Assembly: GCA_026260175.1 (NCBI GenBank)
Contig: JAKCWW010002377.1
Span: 1 to 26,748 of the forward strand
Length of the DNA stretch: 26,748 nucleotides
Reading direction: 5' to 3'
From: Reticulitermes lucifugus
Taxonomy: Eukaryota > Arthropoda > Insecta > Blattodea > Rhinotermitidae
How positions within the stretch are numbered: position 1 is the first letter of the stretch; each line of letters starts with the position of its first letter. Shown here piece after piece: positions 1 to 9,689 of this stretch. A program made the position numbers and the translations under genes. A model generated the notes under the pieces. The model was given only the letters and a program-made list of their open reading frames with translations, was not told where the DNA came from and made no database searches.

Positions 1-280
1 TGCATACAGGATTTTGGTTGGGAGACCTGAGGGAAGGAGACCACTTGGAAGACCCAGGCATAGTTGGGAGGATAATATTAAATGGATCTTCAAGAAGTGG
101 GATGGGGGCATGGACTGGATTGATATGGTTCAGCATAGGAACAGGTGGCGGGCTGTTGTGAATGCGGTATTGAACCTTCGGGTTCCATAAAACGCGAGGA
201 ATTTCTTGACTAGCTGAGGGCCTGTTATCTTCTGAAGAAGGACTCTGGTCCATGGAGTTAGTTAGTTAGCTAGTTATTTA
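1..280 (+). mobile_element. LINE (non-LTR retrotransposon) 3' end, C-terminus of ORF2 plus 3' UTR
   Basis: The frame starting at base 2 stays open to a TAA at 188-190, giving 62 codons that enter from outside the window, so there is no start. The peptide has the basic, Trp-rich tail typical of LINE reverse-transcriptase polyproteins: LVGRPEGRRPLGRPRHSWED, then IKWIF, GGMDWIDM, RNRWRAVVNAV and terminal NLRVP. After the stop, 191-280 is a short 3' UTR ending in TTAG-type repeats (255-275), as in RTE-like LINE tails. The clade is inferred from memory, not searched. The reverse-transcriptase core would lie upstream, outside the window. Two further copies of the same tail occur at 21485-21775 and 23155-23252. 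The unbroken frame suggests this copy is the youngest of the three. Codons 1-62 contain no frameshift or stop that I can see. Confidence 0.8.
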
Positions 281-345
281 GGATCTTTACAAAAATACTG
301 TTGGATACATTAAATTCGTTTTCAGGCTGTCGAGCGGTGCATTGA

Positions 346-464
346 GACATGCGTCCTTCTGGTATATTGCGCTCCGTCACTGGGTGTTTGTTGCCTAAAG
401 TTTCGAGAGTGCTTACGTTGGGCAACAAACACCCAGAGTGCAGTATCCCAGACGAACGAAGTTC
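346..464. mobile_element. Fold-back MITE, family F copy 1
   Basis: The core is a perfect 16-bp inverted repeat (380-395 and 421-436, CTGGGTGTTTGTTGCC and its complement) around a 25-nt loop. Outside it both arms continue imperfectly: the left arm reads CCTTCTGGTATATTGC, and the right arm read backwards is GTCTGGGATACTGC. Those outer arms match the family terminus CTTCTGGGATGTGACGCC, and AAGTTTCGAGAG in the loop matches the family ACGTTTCGGAGG motif. No target duplication is evident. No coding capacity. Confidence 0.6.
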
Positions 465-469
465 TCAAG

Positions 470-1270
470 TTTAATTTAGTTATCGACCCTATGCAACCAT
501 AGTTTTACGTAACGCTTCAATCCTTAAAGACGCCTCGTCCTACAAAGAACTATTATATTAGGCCTTTGCCTAAAACACAGGTTTCATCAAGATCTTAGCT
601 TTGCTGCAGTAAGTTTATATCCACGGTAAAGGGATATAGAATTCAATGTGGTATGATAAAACAGCAAGACATTCATTGCGAAGAAACGTGTGCTGGAAAT
701 CGGAGTACGCCCTTCCACCTTCCTGTCCTTCTGCATAGACATAATTAACAAGATTGGTGCTTCTTGTCTCTTCAGGCTATCACTGTTCTTCGCAGCGGTT
801 CTGCTGCGCCACGGGCAACGTAGACAGAGGGTCCATTTCTTCTTTTATTTTTTTTCCGAGAGATGTTTCTTTCACTTGGCGTTACCTTAATGACATTCAT
901 GTCTGTCTGATTCACTAACGAGCATCAATACTGGACCCTTAACAGCAGTTAACTTGTTATAATGTGTTTCATTCTTCAGTGTATTATTACGGCGATCTAA
1001 TCAACAAGAATGAAGGATGCGATACAGCTAGCAACGGCTTTAATTTACTTCCATCTTTTGTCTGCGATGATTTCCCGTCATTTTTTTCACACTGCTTGAC
1101 AAGAAGAGTACCATACTGTATCAGACTGTCTTTATTCTGTCTGGACATTTCCTATATCACCCATTCTTATTGCCATTCTCCAGTTTCATTTTTATTACGC
1201 AAAACAATATATGTTTTACATATCATATTTCTTCCTTTGTATTTGACTCTTATATGAAATTAATCATATT
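470..1270. other. No recognised gene or repeat
   Basis: Short open frames here (690-890, 964-1257) encode Phe/Leu/Ser-rich peptides without motifs, typical of chance frames in AT- and pyrimidine-rich DNA. There is a T-rich stretch near 840-860. Nothing else stands out. Confidence 0.5.
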
Positions 1271-1280
1271 TTGAAGATGG

Positions 1281-1405
1281 AAATCTTCTGTGATATTACG
1301 CCGCGTCGACTGAAAAATACGTACCGACGTTTCGAACGATCTAATGTCTTCGAAATGTCGGTAACTATTTACCAGGCCACACGACGTAATATCACAGAAG
1401 GCTTG
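1281..1405. mobile_element. Fold-back MITE, family F copy 2
   Basis: Perfect 16-bp terminal inverted repeats lie at 1285-1300 (CTTCTGTGATATTACG) and 1385-1400 (its complement). Inside, ACCGACGTTTCGAA (left arm) is mirrored by TTCGAAATGTCGGT (right arm), so the whole element is an imperfect palindrome of about 116 bp. The terminus and the inner motif match copies at 3484, 19209, 22408 and 24841. The frame across it is a by-product, not a gene. No clear target duplication. Confidence 0.7.
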
Positions 1406-1424
1406 AATATCCATCAACACTGCA

Positions 1425-1614
1425 GTGAGGACCTACAACCTCGCATTGCAAGTATATTTTCTGTGAGGACCTACAACCTCGCATTACAAGTATATTTTCT
1501 GTGAGGACCTACAACCTCGCATTGCAAGTATATTTTCTGTGAGGACCTACAACCTCGCATTGCAAGTATATTTTCTGTGAGGACCTACAACCTCGCATTG
1601 CAAGTATATTTTCT
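1425..1614. repeat. 38-bp tandem repeat, 5 copies
   Basis: Five head-to-tail copies of a 38-bp unit start at 1425, 1463, 1501, 1539 and 1577. They are identical except for one base: A at 1486 in copy 2 where the others have G. Each unit carries a small inverted repeat, GAGG-ACCTACAA-CCTC. The array begins 25 bp after the right end of the fold-back element at 1285-1400. Near-identity across 190 bp implies recent amplification or homogenisation. Confidence 0.95.
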
Positions 1615-1705
1615 GTCTATGATCCGCGATAGGGCTGTCATTAACGTGGTTGGTCACGGGCAGGACGACCGAAGTTCGATTCGTACCGCAGGTACCCATG
1701 ACGTT
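1615..1705 (+). mobile_element. Possible decayed tRNA-derived SINE head
   Basis: A B-box-like GAAGTTCGATTC (1671-1682) is followed by a short inverted repeat GTACCGCAGGTAC. Upstream sequence could be a decayed A box but the match is weak. Could equally be chance. Confidence 0.25.
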
Positions 1706-1946
1706 TATCAATCATCTTTACGTACAGTTATATTATAACTAATACTTTCTGGGACATACACACTGGTGCTTTCATTTCACAGTCCCTCGTAGAGCTTCAT
1801 CAAACATCGTACAGTATATGGTGCTAAATCCGGGCTGTAGGAACATGTGGTAGCATCCTCACATTTTCGGGATATACTTGTCAACAATTTAATATATCCC
1901 TTTAGATCTTAGTGATTACTGGGCTGTATGTACCGCAGTGTTTTGT

Positions 1947-2060
1947 TGTTTCATGTGATTCCCACAATAAACAGCTATTGTGTCCCTATGCAGTATTCAC
2001 TGTGTGATCTTTCCAATGGAAAGCACGCTGTATTCTATATGAGCTACGAACTCACTCTTA
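1947..2060 (+). repeat. Dispersed repeat D, copy 1
   Basis: It starts TGTTTCATGTGATTCCCACA, followed by ATAAACAGCTATTG, and ends GCTACGAACTCACTC. It aligns along about 110 bp, in the same orientation, with segments at 17687-17800, 20487-20597 and 24238-24335. The strongest match is to the 24238 copy at its left end (TGTTTCATGTGATTC is identical). Class unknown, no coding potential. Confidence 0.5.
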
Positions 2061-2204
2061 TAATGCAGTCTTACAGCTGTATTAGTCTTCAGACATTTAA
2101 TTAAAATAGAGCTTTTTGTGCTGTAATTTCATTAAACAATACAGTGGCTTGTTTATAAATAAATTGATACATTTTATAGAGATTCATTTCCCTGGGAGTA
2201 ACTG

Positions 2205-2520
2205 CTATGTCGGGCCCGGTTTCGGTCGTAGGTCAATCTATGTGGGATTTGTGGTGGACAAATTGGCACTGGCATAGGTGTTTCTCCGAAATGAGTATCA
2301 GGAATATTTCCTGGGGGGTAAAGGCGGCCGGTGCGTAGGGATGACAACCTTACCACATTCATGTACCGATTGTCTAGAAATCTGGGAGCCTCAACCTTCT
2401 GGAACCCTAAGGGCCTGTCCAGGCCTGTAATGGGATTGCTTTTACAAGTGTTTCTCCGAGTATTTAGGTATTCTCTTGTCAGTACCATTCCACCAACACT
2501 CCTTAGTCATATTTAATTCA
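2205..2520 (+). mobile_element. tRNA-derived SINE (family S1), interrupted by another SINE
   Basis: The S1 sequence runs 2205-2289 and resumes after the insertion to about 2520. Its first part has a degenerate B box (CCCGGTTTCGGTCG), then TTTGTGGTGGACAAATTGGC. Its last part has CACCAACACTCCTTAGTCAT. Both parts align with the uninterrupted S1 copy at 9330-9505 (TTTGTGGTGGAAAAAGTGGC and CACCAATGCTCCATACTCAT). The interruption is flanked by a 12-bp duplication, GTGTTTCTCCGA, at 2278-2289 and 2458-2469. Confidence 0.7.
2290..2457 (+). mobile_element. 5'-truncated SINE fragment (family S2) nested in S1
   Basis: Bases 2290-2457 match the body of the S2 element at 2931-3215, for example GGCGGCCGGTGCGTAGGG against GGCGGCCGGTGCATAGGG, and the shared 3' end GGGATTGCTTTTAC. 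The tRNA-like head is missing, as expected when target-primed reverse transcription stops early. Exact flanking GTGTTTCTCCGA duplications mark the insertion. Confidence 0.8.
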
Positions 2521-2930
2521 CCTACCATTGATGCCATACAATTAGCATATGACAACGTTGTTACGTACAACGCTAAAATAAACACTGCTGTCTCGTCGAT
2601 TGTACGTAACGTCTGTGCTTTTTAACGAAATGGTTTGCCTTTGGCTCTGTTTGTATAAATTATGGATAAAGCATGTTTTAACCTCGGCAGAGACATGTCT
2701 GCAGCCCATACGATGTTTACATATCGGTGATTCATAATTGACGTAATTAGTTTCACATCGTAAGTGGAAAATTTGTGTACAGATCGCTTTTTATCCATGG
2801 CAGTATTGTCTGAAAGGCTGGTAAATTTGCGAAGCAATTTTCGGTCCTGGTTCATATGAGAGAACACAGTCATCAGTTTAGCTGCCTATAATCTTCTGTG
2901 GTTTGTCGGAACAGAGGTGAATTTTAATGT

Positions 2931-3215
2931 AGCTAACGCGGTGGCGCAGTTTGTTGAGGCACTGCGCTACAAGCCGGAAGGTCGCGGGTTCGATTCCCGA
3001 TGGTGTCATTGGAATTTCTTATTGGCATAATCCCTCTGGCTACACTATGGCCCTGGGATCGACTCAGCCTCTAACAGAAATGAGTACCAGGAATGTTTCC
3101 TGGGAGGTATAGGCGGCCGGTGCATAGGGCTGACAATCTCACCATCTTCATGTGCCGATTGTCTTGAAATGTGGGAGCCTCAACTTCCTGGTCTGTACAG
3201 GGATTGCTTTACCTT
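2931..3215 (+). mobile_element. tRNA-derived SINE (family S2), near full length
   Basis: The head carries an A-box-like GGTGGCGCAGTTTGTTGAGG and a canonical B box in a perfect T-arm, CGGGTTCGATTCCCG (2986-3000). The expected acceptor stem does not pair, so this is a SINE head and not a tRNA gene. The body contains ATGAGTACCAGGAATGTTTC and GGCGGCCGGTGCATAGGG, and the 3' end reads GGGATTGCTTTAC. The same body appears truncated at 2290-2457 and diverged at 9690-9920. The A and B boxes would be its internal RNA polymerase III promoter. Confidence 0.8.
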
Positions 3216-3483
3216 CTACCTTTTGTATGCCTTTGTGACGTGCAAAGGAACAACTTTAATTGTACCTTTATATTCTCTTTTCTGGTAAGTACTTGAAGTC
3301 TGAGCCAAGTAATGGACAAGCACGGCACTTGCTGAGTACGGATGAATCCTCCTCTACGTTGGGCTTTCGATATTGGGACTCTGATTGCAGTTTCCAGAAC
3401 TATAAAATGTATCGAGAGCCCTTACGCTCGCCACATGTACGATAAAGAAGAAATTTGAGATTCTCATACTCGTGTTAATTACG

Positions 3484-3591
3484 ATTGCTGTCTTACGGGT
3501 TGTGACGCCGTATAGTCTGGTAGTCTGGTACAATGTACCCCTGAAGCGTCGGTGCACTTGTACCAGTCAGCATGGCGTCAAATCGCAGATT
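3484..3591. mobile_element. Fold-back MITE, family F copy 3, with 9-bp target duplication
   Basis: Left end reads GATTGCTGTCTTACGGG (from 3483) followed by TTGTGACGCCG. Right end read backwards gives ATCTGCGATTTGACGCC and ACTGGTACA, so both ends match the family terminus. A direct repeat TTAATTACG flanks it exactly at 3475-3483 and 3592-3600; boundaries are uncertain by a base or two. Inner GAAGCGTCGG is a diverged form of the family ACGTTTCGG motif. Confidence 0.65.
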
Positions 3592-3600
3592 TTAATTACG

Positions 3601-4070
3601 CCCAAGTTTGAAAGAGATCTCATTGTTATTCGAATACAGACTGTTTATTGTGTACAACGAATTTAGTGCAGGAAATCCTCCGTAGTCCGTGCTGGTACGG
3701 AAGTGGAGTATTAGCGAGAGATAAGCTGGGTGTTGCGCGCTGTGCTACAACATGTCCCGTTATAAATGCAAAAATTGTCACACTGTAACTTCACTGGCTC
3801 AAAGGCGAGACTTTTCCCCGTCTACTACCATACGGGTGTGGAAATACTGCTTTCTCCGATAATGTGTGCTTATGGACGGCATCTGGAAGGCTTATCGGTT
3901 CTTCTCGTATAATTCGAAAAGATCAGTTACTTCCAAGTAACGTAGGGTTAATTCCTGTTTTAACACGAGGAGGTGCTGGTATGTAGCGTACGTTTCCTTG
4001 GTACAATAACGACCCTTTCTCAACTATGTTTGTTGCAGCTCTATATTGTCGAATGAAAGGCCTATAGTGT
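3601..4070. other. No recognised gene or repeat
   Basis: No open frame with recognisable protein similarity, no tandem repeat and no clear inverted repeat seen. Probably diverged intergenic sequence. Confidence 0.4.
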
Positions 4071-4120
4071 ATTTAACAAAGCTGCCAGTGGCTCAGGCTG
4101 TTTAGTGTCGAACTGTTGAA
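4071..4120 (+). repeat. Dispersed repeat E, copy 1
   Basis: ATTTAACAAAGCTGCCAGTG, then GCTCAGGCTGTTTAGTGTCG, aligns with 25741-25790. The two share TTAAC, GCTGCCAGT, GCTC, CTGT, TAG and GTCG in order. Likely a piece of a longer interspersed repeat; class unknown. Confidence 0.45.
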
Positions 4121-4559
4121 TGACCGTGAATTGTGGACTGGAAAATACAAGTATGGAAGTAGGGGAACGATTGTTTAAGGCACGAGTATTACCATAGCAT
4201 TTATCTGGAAGGACTGAGTAAAACTATGAGAAACTTTAGTTGGTGCAGCTGGTTTCCGGGTATTGATTCGAACCCGTTACAAGAAAGATTTCTAATCACT
4301 CACTGGGGAAGTTCGATGTAGGGACTTCTTGATCTAATTAATAACTTACAATTGTTTAAGGAATATGCTGTCATGTAATTAGTTTGTACGTTAGTCGGTT
4401 GGCTAATTACTTTGTTAGCTGCGTATAACTGTGTTGCTCGATTTATTGCTTTATTGCTATGAAATTACTTCAATAGCTGTAAAATGTTACCCTCTCGTTA
4501 ATTAAGTGCCACGTCATGAGGGCGTATGAGGGAACAGAGGTATAGGTCTGGGTATTCAT
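4121..4559. other. No recognised gene; possible decayed SINE trace
   Basis: Only a B-box-complement-like GATTCGAACCCG (4266-4277) stands out, with no supporting A box. The rest is AT-rich with no recognised structure. Confidence 0.35.
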
Positions 4560-4785
4560 AAACACGGCACGAAATGGAGGTGAATGGCTAGCTACACGTT
4601 CCGGCCGCTTTACCCTAGGGGAAAGAAGCCCCGGTACCCATTGGATAGGAAATTGGCTGGGCTTCCGAGCTGGTATGAGCGCTTTAGAGAAGAGGGTAAT
4701 CTGTTGCCCCTAGCAGGAATCGAATGAGATTCCTCGATCCTCCAGTCCGTAGCCTAGTTACCACACGGACCGAGCTATCCCGGCT
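4560..4785 (-). mobile_element. tRNA-derived SINE (family S3), full head
   Basis: Read on the minus strand from 4784, the head begins GCCGGGATAGCTCGGTCCGT (A box), continues GGCTACGGACTGGAGGATC, then has a B-box ATTCGATTCC. The body on the plus strand contains GGGGAAAGAAGCCCCGGTAC and CATTGGATAGG, matching GGGGAAAGAGCCTCCCGGTG and CATTGAACAGG in the copy at 25299-25530. This is the only S3 copy here with the complete tRNA-like head. Confidence 0.75.
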
Positions 4786-6974
4786 TCGTCTGCGATAGCT
4801 GGAGGATGTAAAAGACAGATATTAAAAAAAATCTAAGTTGTATCGGTGGGAGTGGCTGCATATGCGTAGCTGAAATGATGGCATCCATTTTTGCAACGCC
4901 CTTCAATCACAAAGCCACACACATCTCAGTCCCACCACCCTGTTCTACTCCCTTTGACAACGTTCATTGTGCGTCTTGTGACGTACAGGATAAGCAGTCA
5001 GACGTGACTGTCGCCACATACGCTTTATGTTCGGGCAGACCTGCTTAACATCTTCGCCCCGCTTACCAGCATTTCTGACCGGTCTTTCTTGATTTTTCTC
5101 AGTTCTTCTGCTGGGGGTGTTGCCTTAAAATAGGCCACGGCCGATCAAATCCGTTTCCTTTACAATCCATTACGCACAATCATCCCTTCATTCGACGCTG
5201 TATAATATATCCAGTTGGTATAGTGCTGTTTAAATAAAGTAATTAGTTAAGAAATTACAGTTCCTCCAGTATTGCCACTAAATTGTTCCATGTTAAATAT
5301 TTTAAAAGTAATCTTGATTGGGACTGTTCATGAATGTGAAACGTCCGCTGATGTCACGGTGATTAGACTGAACTCTGCATTTCACCGACATTAGATATCG
5401 GCTCTTTCTCTTTAAGTGAGGATTGTCGGCATTCTTTTCTTGAATTTTAAATGTTATTAGCGAATTATTTTTTATTAAAATCCTAGTTTATATCAAGATC
5501 TTCATTACGTAAATTTTCTGTATTCATGCGTCTCTTAAATTTAAAAAACTTTAATGCAAATGATACCAGGGTATATGAAGTGTACGTGTTCATTGTGGTG
5601 AAGAAAACAGAACGCGTGTTATGTAACAGTCACTTAGAATTGCGCGTGCAAACAACTGTAATACAAAGCTCCTTTGTCACTTCCTCGTTACTTTCCCCTC
5701 GTAAAATTCATGTTGTCAAATAGTCTTTTAACAACATATTCTTTCTCTCTCTTTATTTCTCTGTCCTTAGTTTCCTCTTCCTCCCCTCCCCCCTCCGTCA
5801 TACATAGTATCTGTCTATCCTATCGGACATGTTAACGGCTTCTACAGCTCTCTCTTTTTATAATTAATAATTCGTAGTATCTTATGCAAAATATGGAGTC
5901 TGTCGTTGAGGATATTTTATTCAGTGTAATAACCACGGACACATAAAACCCTATTCAACTTGGCACTATATTTTACTTCCCTGAGCACCTGAGTACTCGT
6001 GCGCACAGAATGAAAATTGCCTTGTTAAAAAAAGTCTTTTCAAAACATGAAGTGGGTTTGACGTGTTTTCTCCTGTTATTGTGGATTTCACAATACCGCG
6101 TGGAAGATGATAGCTTCCGAGCACGCAAACTTTTGAGACGAGTCTGTGTTGTTTTATTTATTCTGAACACGGAACCGAAAATCCCAAGATTTATTTTCTT
6201 GAAGACTTACCTTTGGTTTGTTTGGCTTGTTAGATGCTCGATATATATTGTCTAATTAACCTACTCCTGTTTACACTACGTGAAAAAACTTCACGATCGT
6301 GTAGTTTATAAGCTTGAAGTTGATTTACTTGTTTTGTAAATAAACGGAGGTATAAGCACGTATTGTTGTCAGTAATACGTAGACCTGTATTTTATGTTCT
6401 GCGCAGTTGTTAGCTGGTAAAAATTATGTGTCATATTTTGAAGAGAAAGAAGATTGTCTCTTTGAATATTATGATTTTAAGACCCGGTGATTAATTAACT
6501 AGCTAGCTAAATAAATAGTGCTTGACTGCCTCCATCATACAAGAACATCTTTGCGGTATTTCGTAGATAGGCTATTTAGCTGTTACATGAATATTTTCAT
6601 AGTACAGGAACATATGTGAACAGTTCGTAGTTATTCAGCTGTTTAAGATATTCCTCCTATTGAACCTGAAAATTCGTAACTCTTTATCAATGTAAGACTG
6701 GAAAGTTGTCTCCAGCCTGGCGTACAAATGTTTGTATTTCATAAATGCATTGTTTGGGAATATGTGAGAATTGCTACGGGCAGTTGATTTCATTACAGCT
6801 TATAACACAATTTCAGGTCTAGAACTGTGAGCTGGATATAATAAAATTAAATACAAAAGCAACTCTAAAAGCAGACATGAAACAGGGTCCTTGGCTGGAA
6901 AGGATATATTTATGTTAAATACGCAATAGACGAAAACTTTTATGGATGTTTATGGATTAGTAACTGAAAGGGGT
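4786..6974. other. Long stretch without recognised genes
   Basis: Short frames (5526-5723, 6010-6255 and the reverse of the latter) have no motif. There is a pyrimidine-rich tract at about 5740-5800 and a small hairpin at 6276-6306 (CACTACGTGAA against TTCACGATCGTGTAG). The sequence is AT-rich with no repeat I could identify. A diverged exon cannot be excluded by eye. Confidence 0.4.
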
Positions 6975-7290
6975 TTTTAAGATCACAACCAACCACGAAG
7001 TGGGAGAATTATATAACATCCCCCAACTAGCAACACTTAGATGGCTAGAGTACGAGTATGTGATCAGAAGGACTAAGCGACGGTGGCTGAGACACTTTTT
7101 GAATATAAGCCGGAATGTACAAAAAATAGAACGACCCAGATTGAAATGGCTGGAAGATATGAAGAGCGATTTACGAGAGCTGAAGAGAAGCTATGGAAGC
7201 AAAAGACAAATAACAGAGAAGAATGTCCATCTATCGTAAGGGGACCAAGGTTGACAGAGGACCGTGGGGTTGAGGAGTAAGTAAGTCAGT
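6975..7290 (+). pseudogene. Second LINE type, 3' end of ORF2, frameshifted
   Basis: In the frame of 7000-7239 the translation reads ATLRWLEYEYVIRR and later RPRLKWLEDMKSDLREL, the basic Trp-rich tail typical of a LINE ORF2. After DLRELK the expected continuation (WKQK..NNREECPSIV) is in the frame of 7083-7280, so an indel lies around 7185-7195. The second frame ends at GAGGAGTAA, and AGTAAGTAAGTCAG follows, resembling the short simple-repeat tail of such LINEs. This family differs from the one at 1-280. Non-functional and 5'-truncated; the clade is inferred, not searched. Confidence 0.65.
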
Positions 7291-7544
7291 AGTGTTTGCG
7301 AGTTTCCATACTGCATTTATTGCCGACACAGATATTGCATAAGGTATGACGGTGCATAGAATAAGGAATTATTGTTCTTCTTATTCCATTAAACATTCGC
7401 AATAACGCAAAATGTTCCACTTACAATTTAGAGATCTCAAATTCATGTGTACTTTTACAACATGTGCCGATTGTTTAAAATTTAGTAGGGCCATTTTGTT
7501 TTGAGAAAACTGTTAAAATGTAGTTTGAATTTCTTGTAAAGAGT

Positions 7545-7650
7545 GGTTTGGATGTTAGAACGACATGAAACAAAACTATGTTCGCCTGGCGACTTTCAAT
7601 GTGCACACATCGGTACCAAATTTAATCGAAACCCGTTGAGTAATTATAAT
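7545..7650 (+). repeat. Probable retroelement 3' region fragment
   Basis: GGTACCAAATTTAATCGAAA followed by CCCGTTGAGTAATTA resembles a sequence often found near the 3' end of insect interspersed repeats. No coding part is visible. The assignment is from memory. Confidence 0.35.
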
Positions 7651-8927
7651 TGTATTTATTGCTACGGTTACCACAGTTTGAGAATCTGCCGTCACACCGG
7701 CATGCAGATAGAGTACTTGCTATATTTAAGAATTTTGGAAAATTGTTCTGCGGTTTGAAAGAATTTAATATAAATCCAGGAAGAACAGGCTCGGAAGTGA
7801 CGTATCAAGGGCTGTATTACCGCTGATGTCGGCAAGAGTTGGTGGATGGAATGAAATGAAAAGCCAGCATAAAAATCTGCCCCAGCACTGCCTCTTCTAC
7901 CACGAAACTCGTATAAAAGGACCGGATGATGATCTTGAAGATAGGGTTGACGGTTTTGCGAATCCCGCCCGCAGCTCATACATTTCTGCCATGCAGTACA
8001 GAATAATTGATCTTGCATACGAGAGAGCGCAATAAACATTCATGAGAGTGTGTAGTTGTTGCGTCAGTGTCTGTGCTGCTGTCGCCACATCAAAACCAAC
8101 AAACTGGGCTCCGGGGTTGAGTGGTCGTGGGTCAGTGTGTTCCGTTTTATGTAGGGTACGGGCTTCTCAGTGGCCTACTCGTAGTCAGGTCCAATAGCAC
8201 ACTGGCGAGTGAAGTGTGAGGAGGAATGCTGTTGGAAATTGATCACTAGGGAATGGGTCTCTTAAAGCCTCTTATATTTAAACGTGAACCTAATTATCAT
8301 GTGGGATACTCAATTACCACAGCTGTTAAAGGAGTCATGGTGGTATGCCTGTAACCATTTTATTTGGTATGGACGAAATTCTGTATCAAAATTTAGGACC
8401 TTAGTTGAAGTTTGGTTTTTAGGCAGAACAGGCACGCCACAGAGGACATTATAATACGGCGCGTGCGCCGTGGGTGCTGGATAACTAAGATATAGACACA
8501 CACTCGGAATATGTAATGCTTATTGCTTTCCATGACAACAATGGTTACGCGAACGCGCCTCAGTGTTACGTGTATATGTACATTGCCTGTCTTGTTAAGG
8601 TTCAGTTACATTTGTGTAATGTATCGCGAATAACAACCCAGTTGAGTTAACTTTAGACAAATTAATATATTCTTCTTCTTCTGTATCGTGGCTTAGGTCT
8701 ACATGTTCCAGCTTCACGTCTCTTCTTTGGCCTTAAATATGTTTTCTCCCTTACAATAATAATGTTTTAGAACTTTTGCGTTATTCTCGTCTCTTCTCCT
8801 TACGTCTTATAGCAGCTTTTCTCTATATGTTTGAGCAGACAATATAGGGCCTTCTATAATTATTAGCGCATTTACTCCCAGGTATCAGTCCGAAAAAAAA
8901 CTCGCAACAAATTTTAATCTTCCATGC
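7651..8927. other. No recognised gene
   Basis: Overlapping frames on both strands at 7692-8088 have no recognisable motif. A small CTT run lies at about 8671-8683. An SINE-like GGTTGAGTGGTCGTGG occurs at 8115-8130 without a convincing B box. Otherwise unremarkable. Confidence 0.4.
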
Positions 8928-9003
8928 ATTTGGGTACCCTCCCCGACCCACGGGGCCCGTGCGCCGCTGGGTCTGCGAGGGCCTTATCTACGCCACTGGC
9001 GTA
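8928..9003 (-). mobile_element. Possible DNA-transposon terminal segment
   Basis: A GC-rich block stands out from its AT-rich surroundings. On the minus strand it begins CAGTGGCGTAGATAAGG, which resembles CAGTGGCG-type termini of some hAT-like DNA transposons, and continues through AGCGGCGCACGGGCC. No partner terminus or target duplication was found, so this is tentative. Confidence 0.3.
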
Positions 9004-9329
9004 TATGTGTTTCTCAAATTCTCACTGAAATTACACGAGCATCAAGCCACAAGAAGCCACACCCACATTGCTTCATTTCCTGTCATCAAATGACATTCTT
9101 TCGATCGGAGCGACACTAACGACGTTTAATGTAACTTCGAGTGCTGAAATGTAGTGTGGCAATAGACCTTTGAAAAAGAAGTAACTTTTAAAGTAATCCC
9201 TTTTAGAATATAAAACAGTAGGGCCATCAGGTACTATCCTAGAATTTACACTGATGAACTGTAGAAAATCGTAAAAAGGCCAGAAGAAATATCAGTCTTC
9301 GGGAGGACTTTGAAATCTGGACTTCACGA

Positions 9330-9505
9330 GTAGGAGTAGTTATTCACCGGCCTGTCACTGCGGAGACCCGGGTTTGATAAAGACCAGTTTGTATGAGTTT
9401 TGTGGTGGAAAAAGTGGCCCTGCCACAGGATTTTCTCCAATCACTTCGGTTTTCTCCTCTCACTATTATTTCACCAATGCTCCATACTCATTTTATTATT
9501 CTACC
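9330..9505 (+). mobile_element. tRNA-derived SINE (family S1), uninterrupted but diverged
   Basis: A degenerate B box (CCGGGTTTGATAAAG, 9368-9382) is followed by TTTGTGGTGGAAAAAGTGGC, GGATTTTCTCC and CACCAATGCTCCATACTCAT. It aligns with the two halves of the interrupted S1 at 2205-2520 and so serves as the empty-site reference for that nested insertion. Confidence 0.6.
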
Positions 9506-9689
9506 ACTGACAGTATATAATCTTAGTAATTTACAGCTTCTTTAAATGAAAGACTTTTGTCTCCTGAACAGGGAGCCGGAGCGTTGACCACTACACCTCG
9601 ACACGGCGATTGTTTTTCGGGTTCTGTTACGTCAGAGTTTATAAAGTAAAGCGTCTACATAATTGAGATCGTATTTACTTGCAGGTCAG

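Noticed and set aside
2550..2612. Inverted repeat GTTACGTACAA / TTGTACGTAAC
   Set aside because: Short arms and a loop of over 30 nt; may be chance, no related copy seen.
2931..3008. Possible functional tRNA gene
   Set aside because: The A box and T-arm are good, but the acceptor stem does not pair and SINE body follows directly.
4255..4325. GATTCGAACCCG as a reversed SINE B box
   Set aside because: No A box or body sequence matching any SINE in the window.
5340..5365. CTGATGT as a hammerhead core
   Set aside because: The core needs CUGANGA; this has T at the last position and no GAAA-bearing partner strand.
6276..6306. Small hairpin with CACTACGTGAA / TTCACGATCGTGTAG
   Set aside because: Short, imperfect and isolated; no known element or context to support a role.
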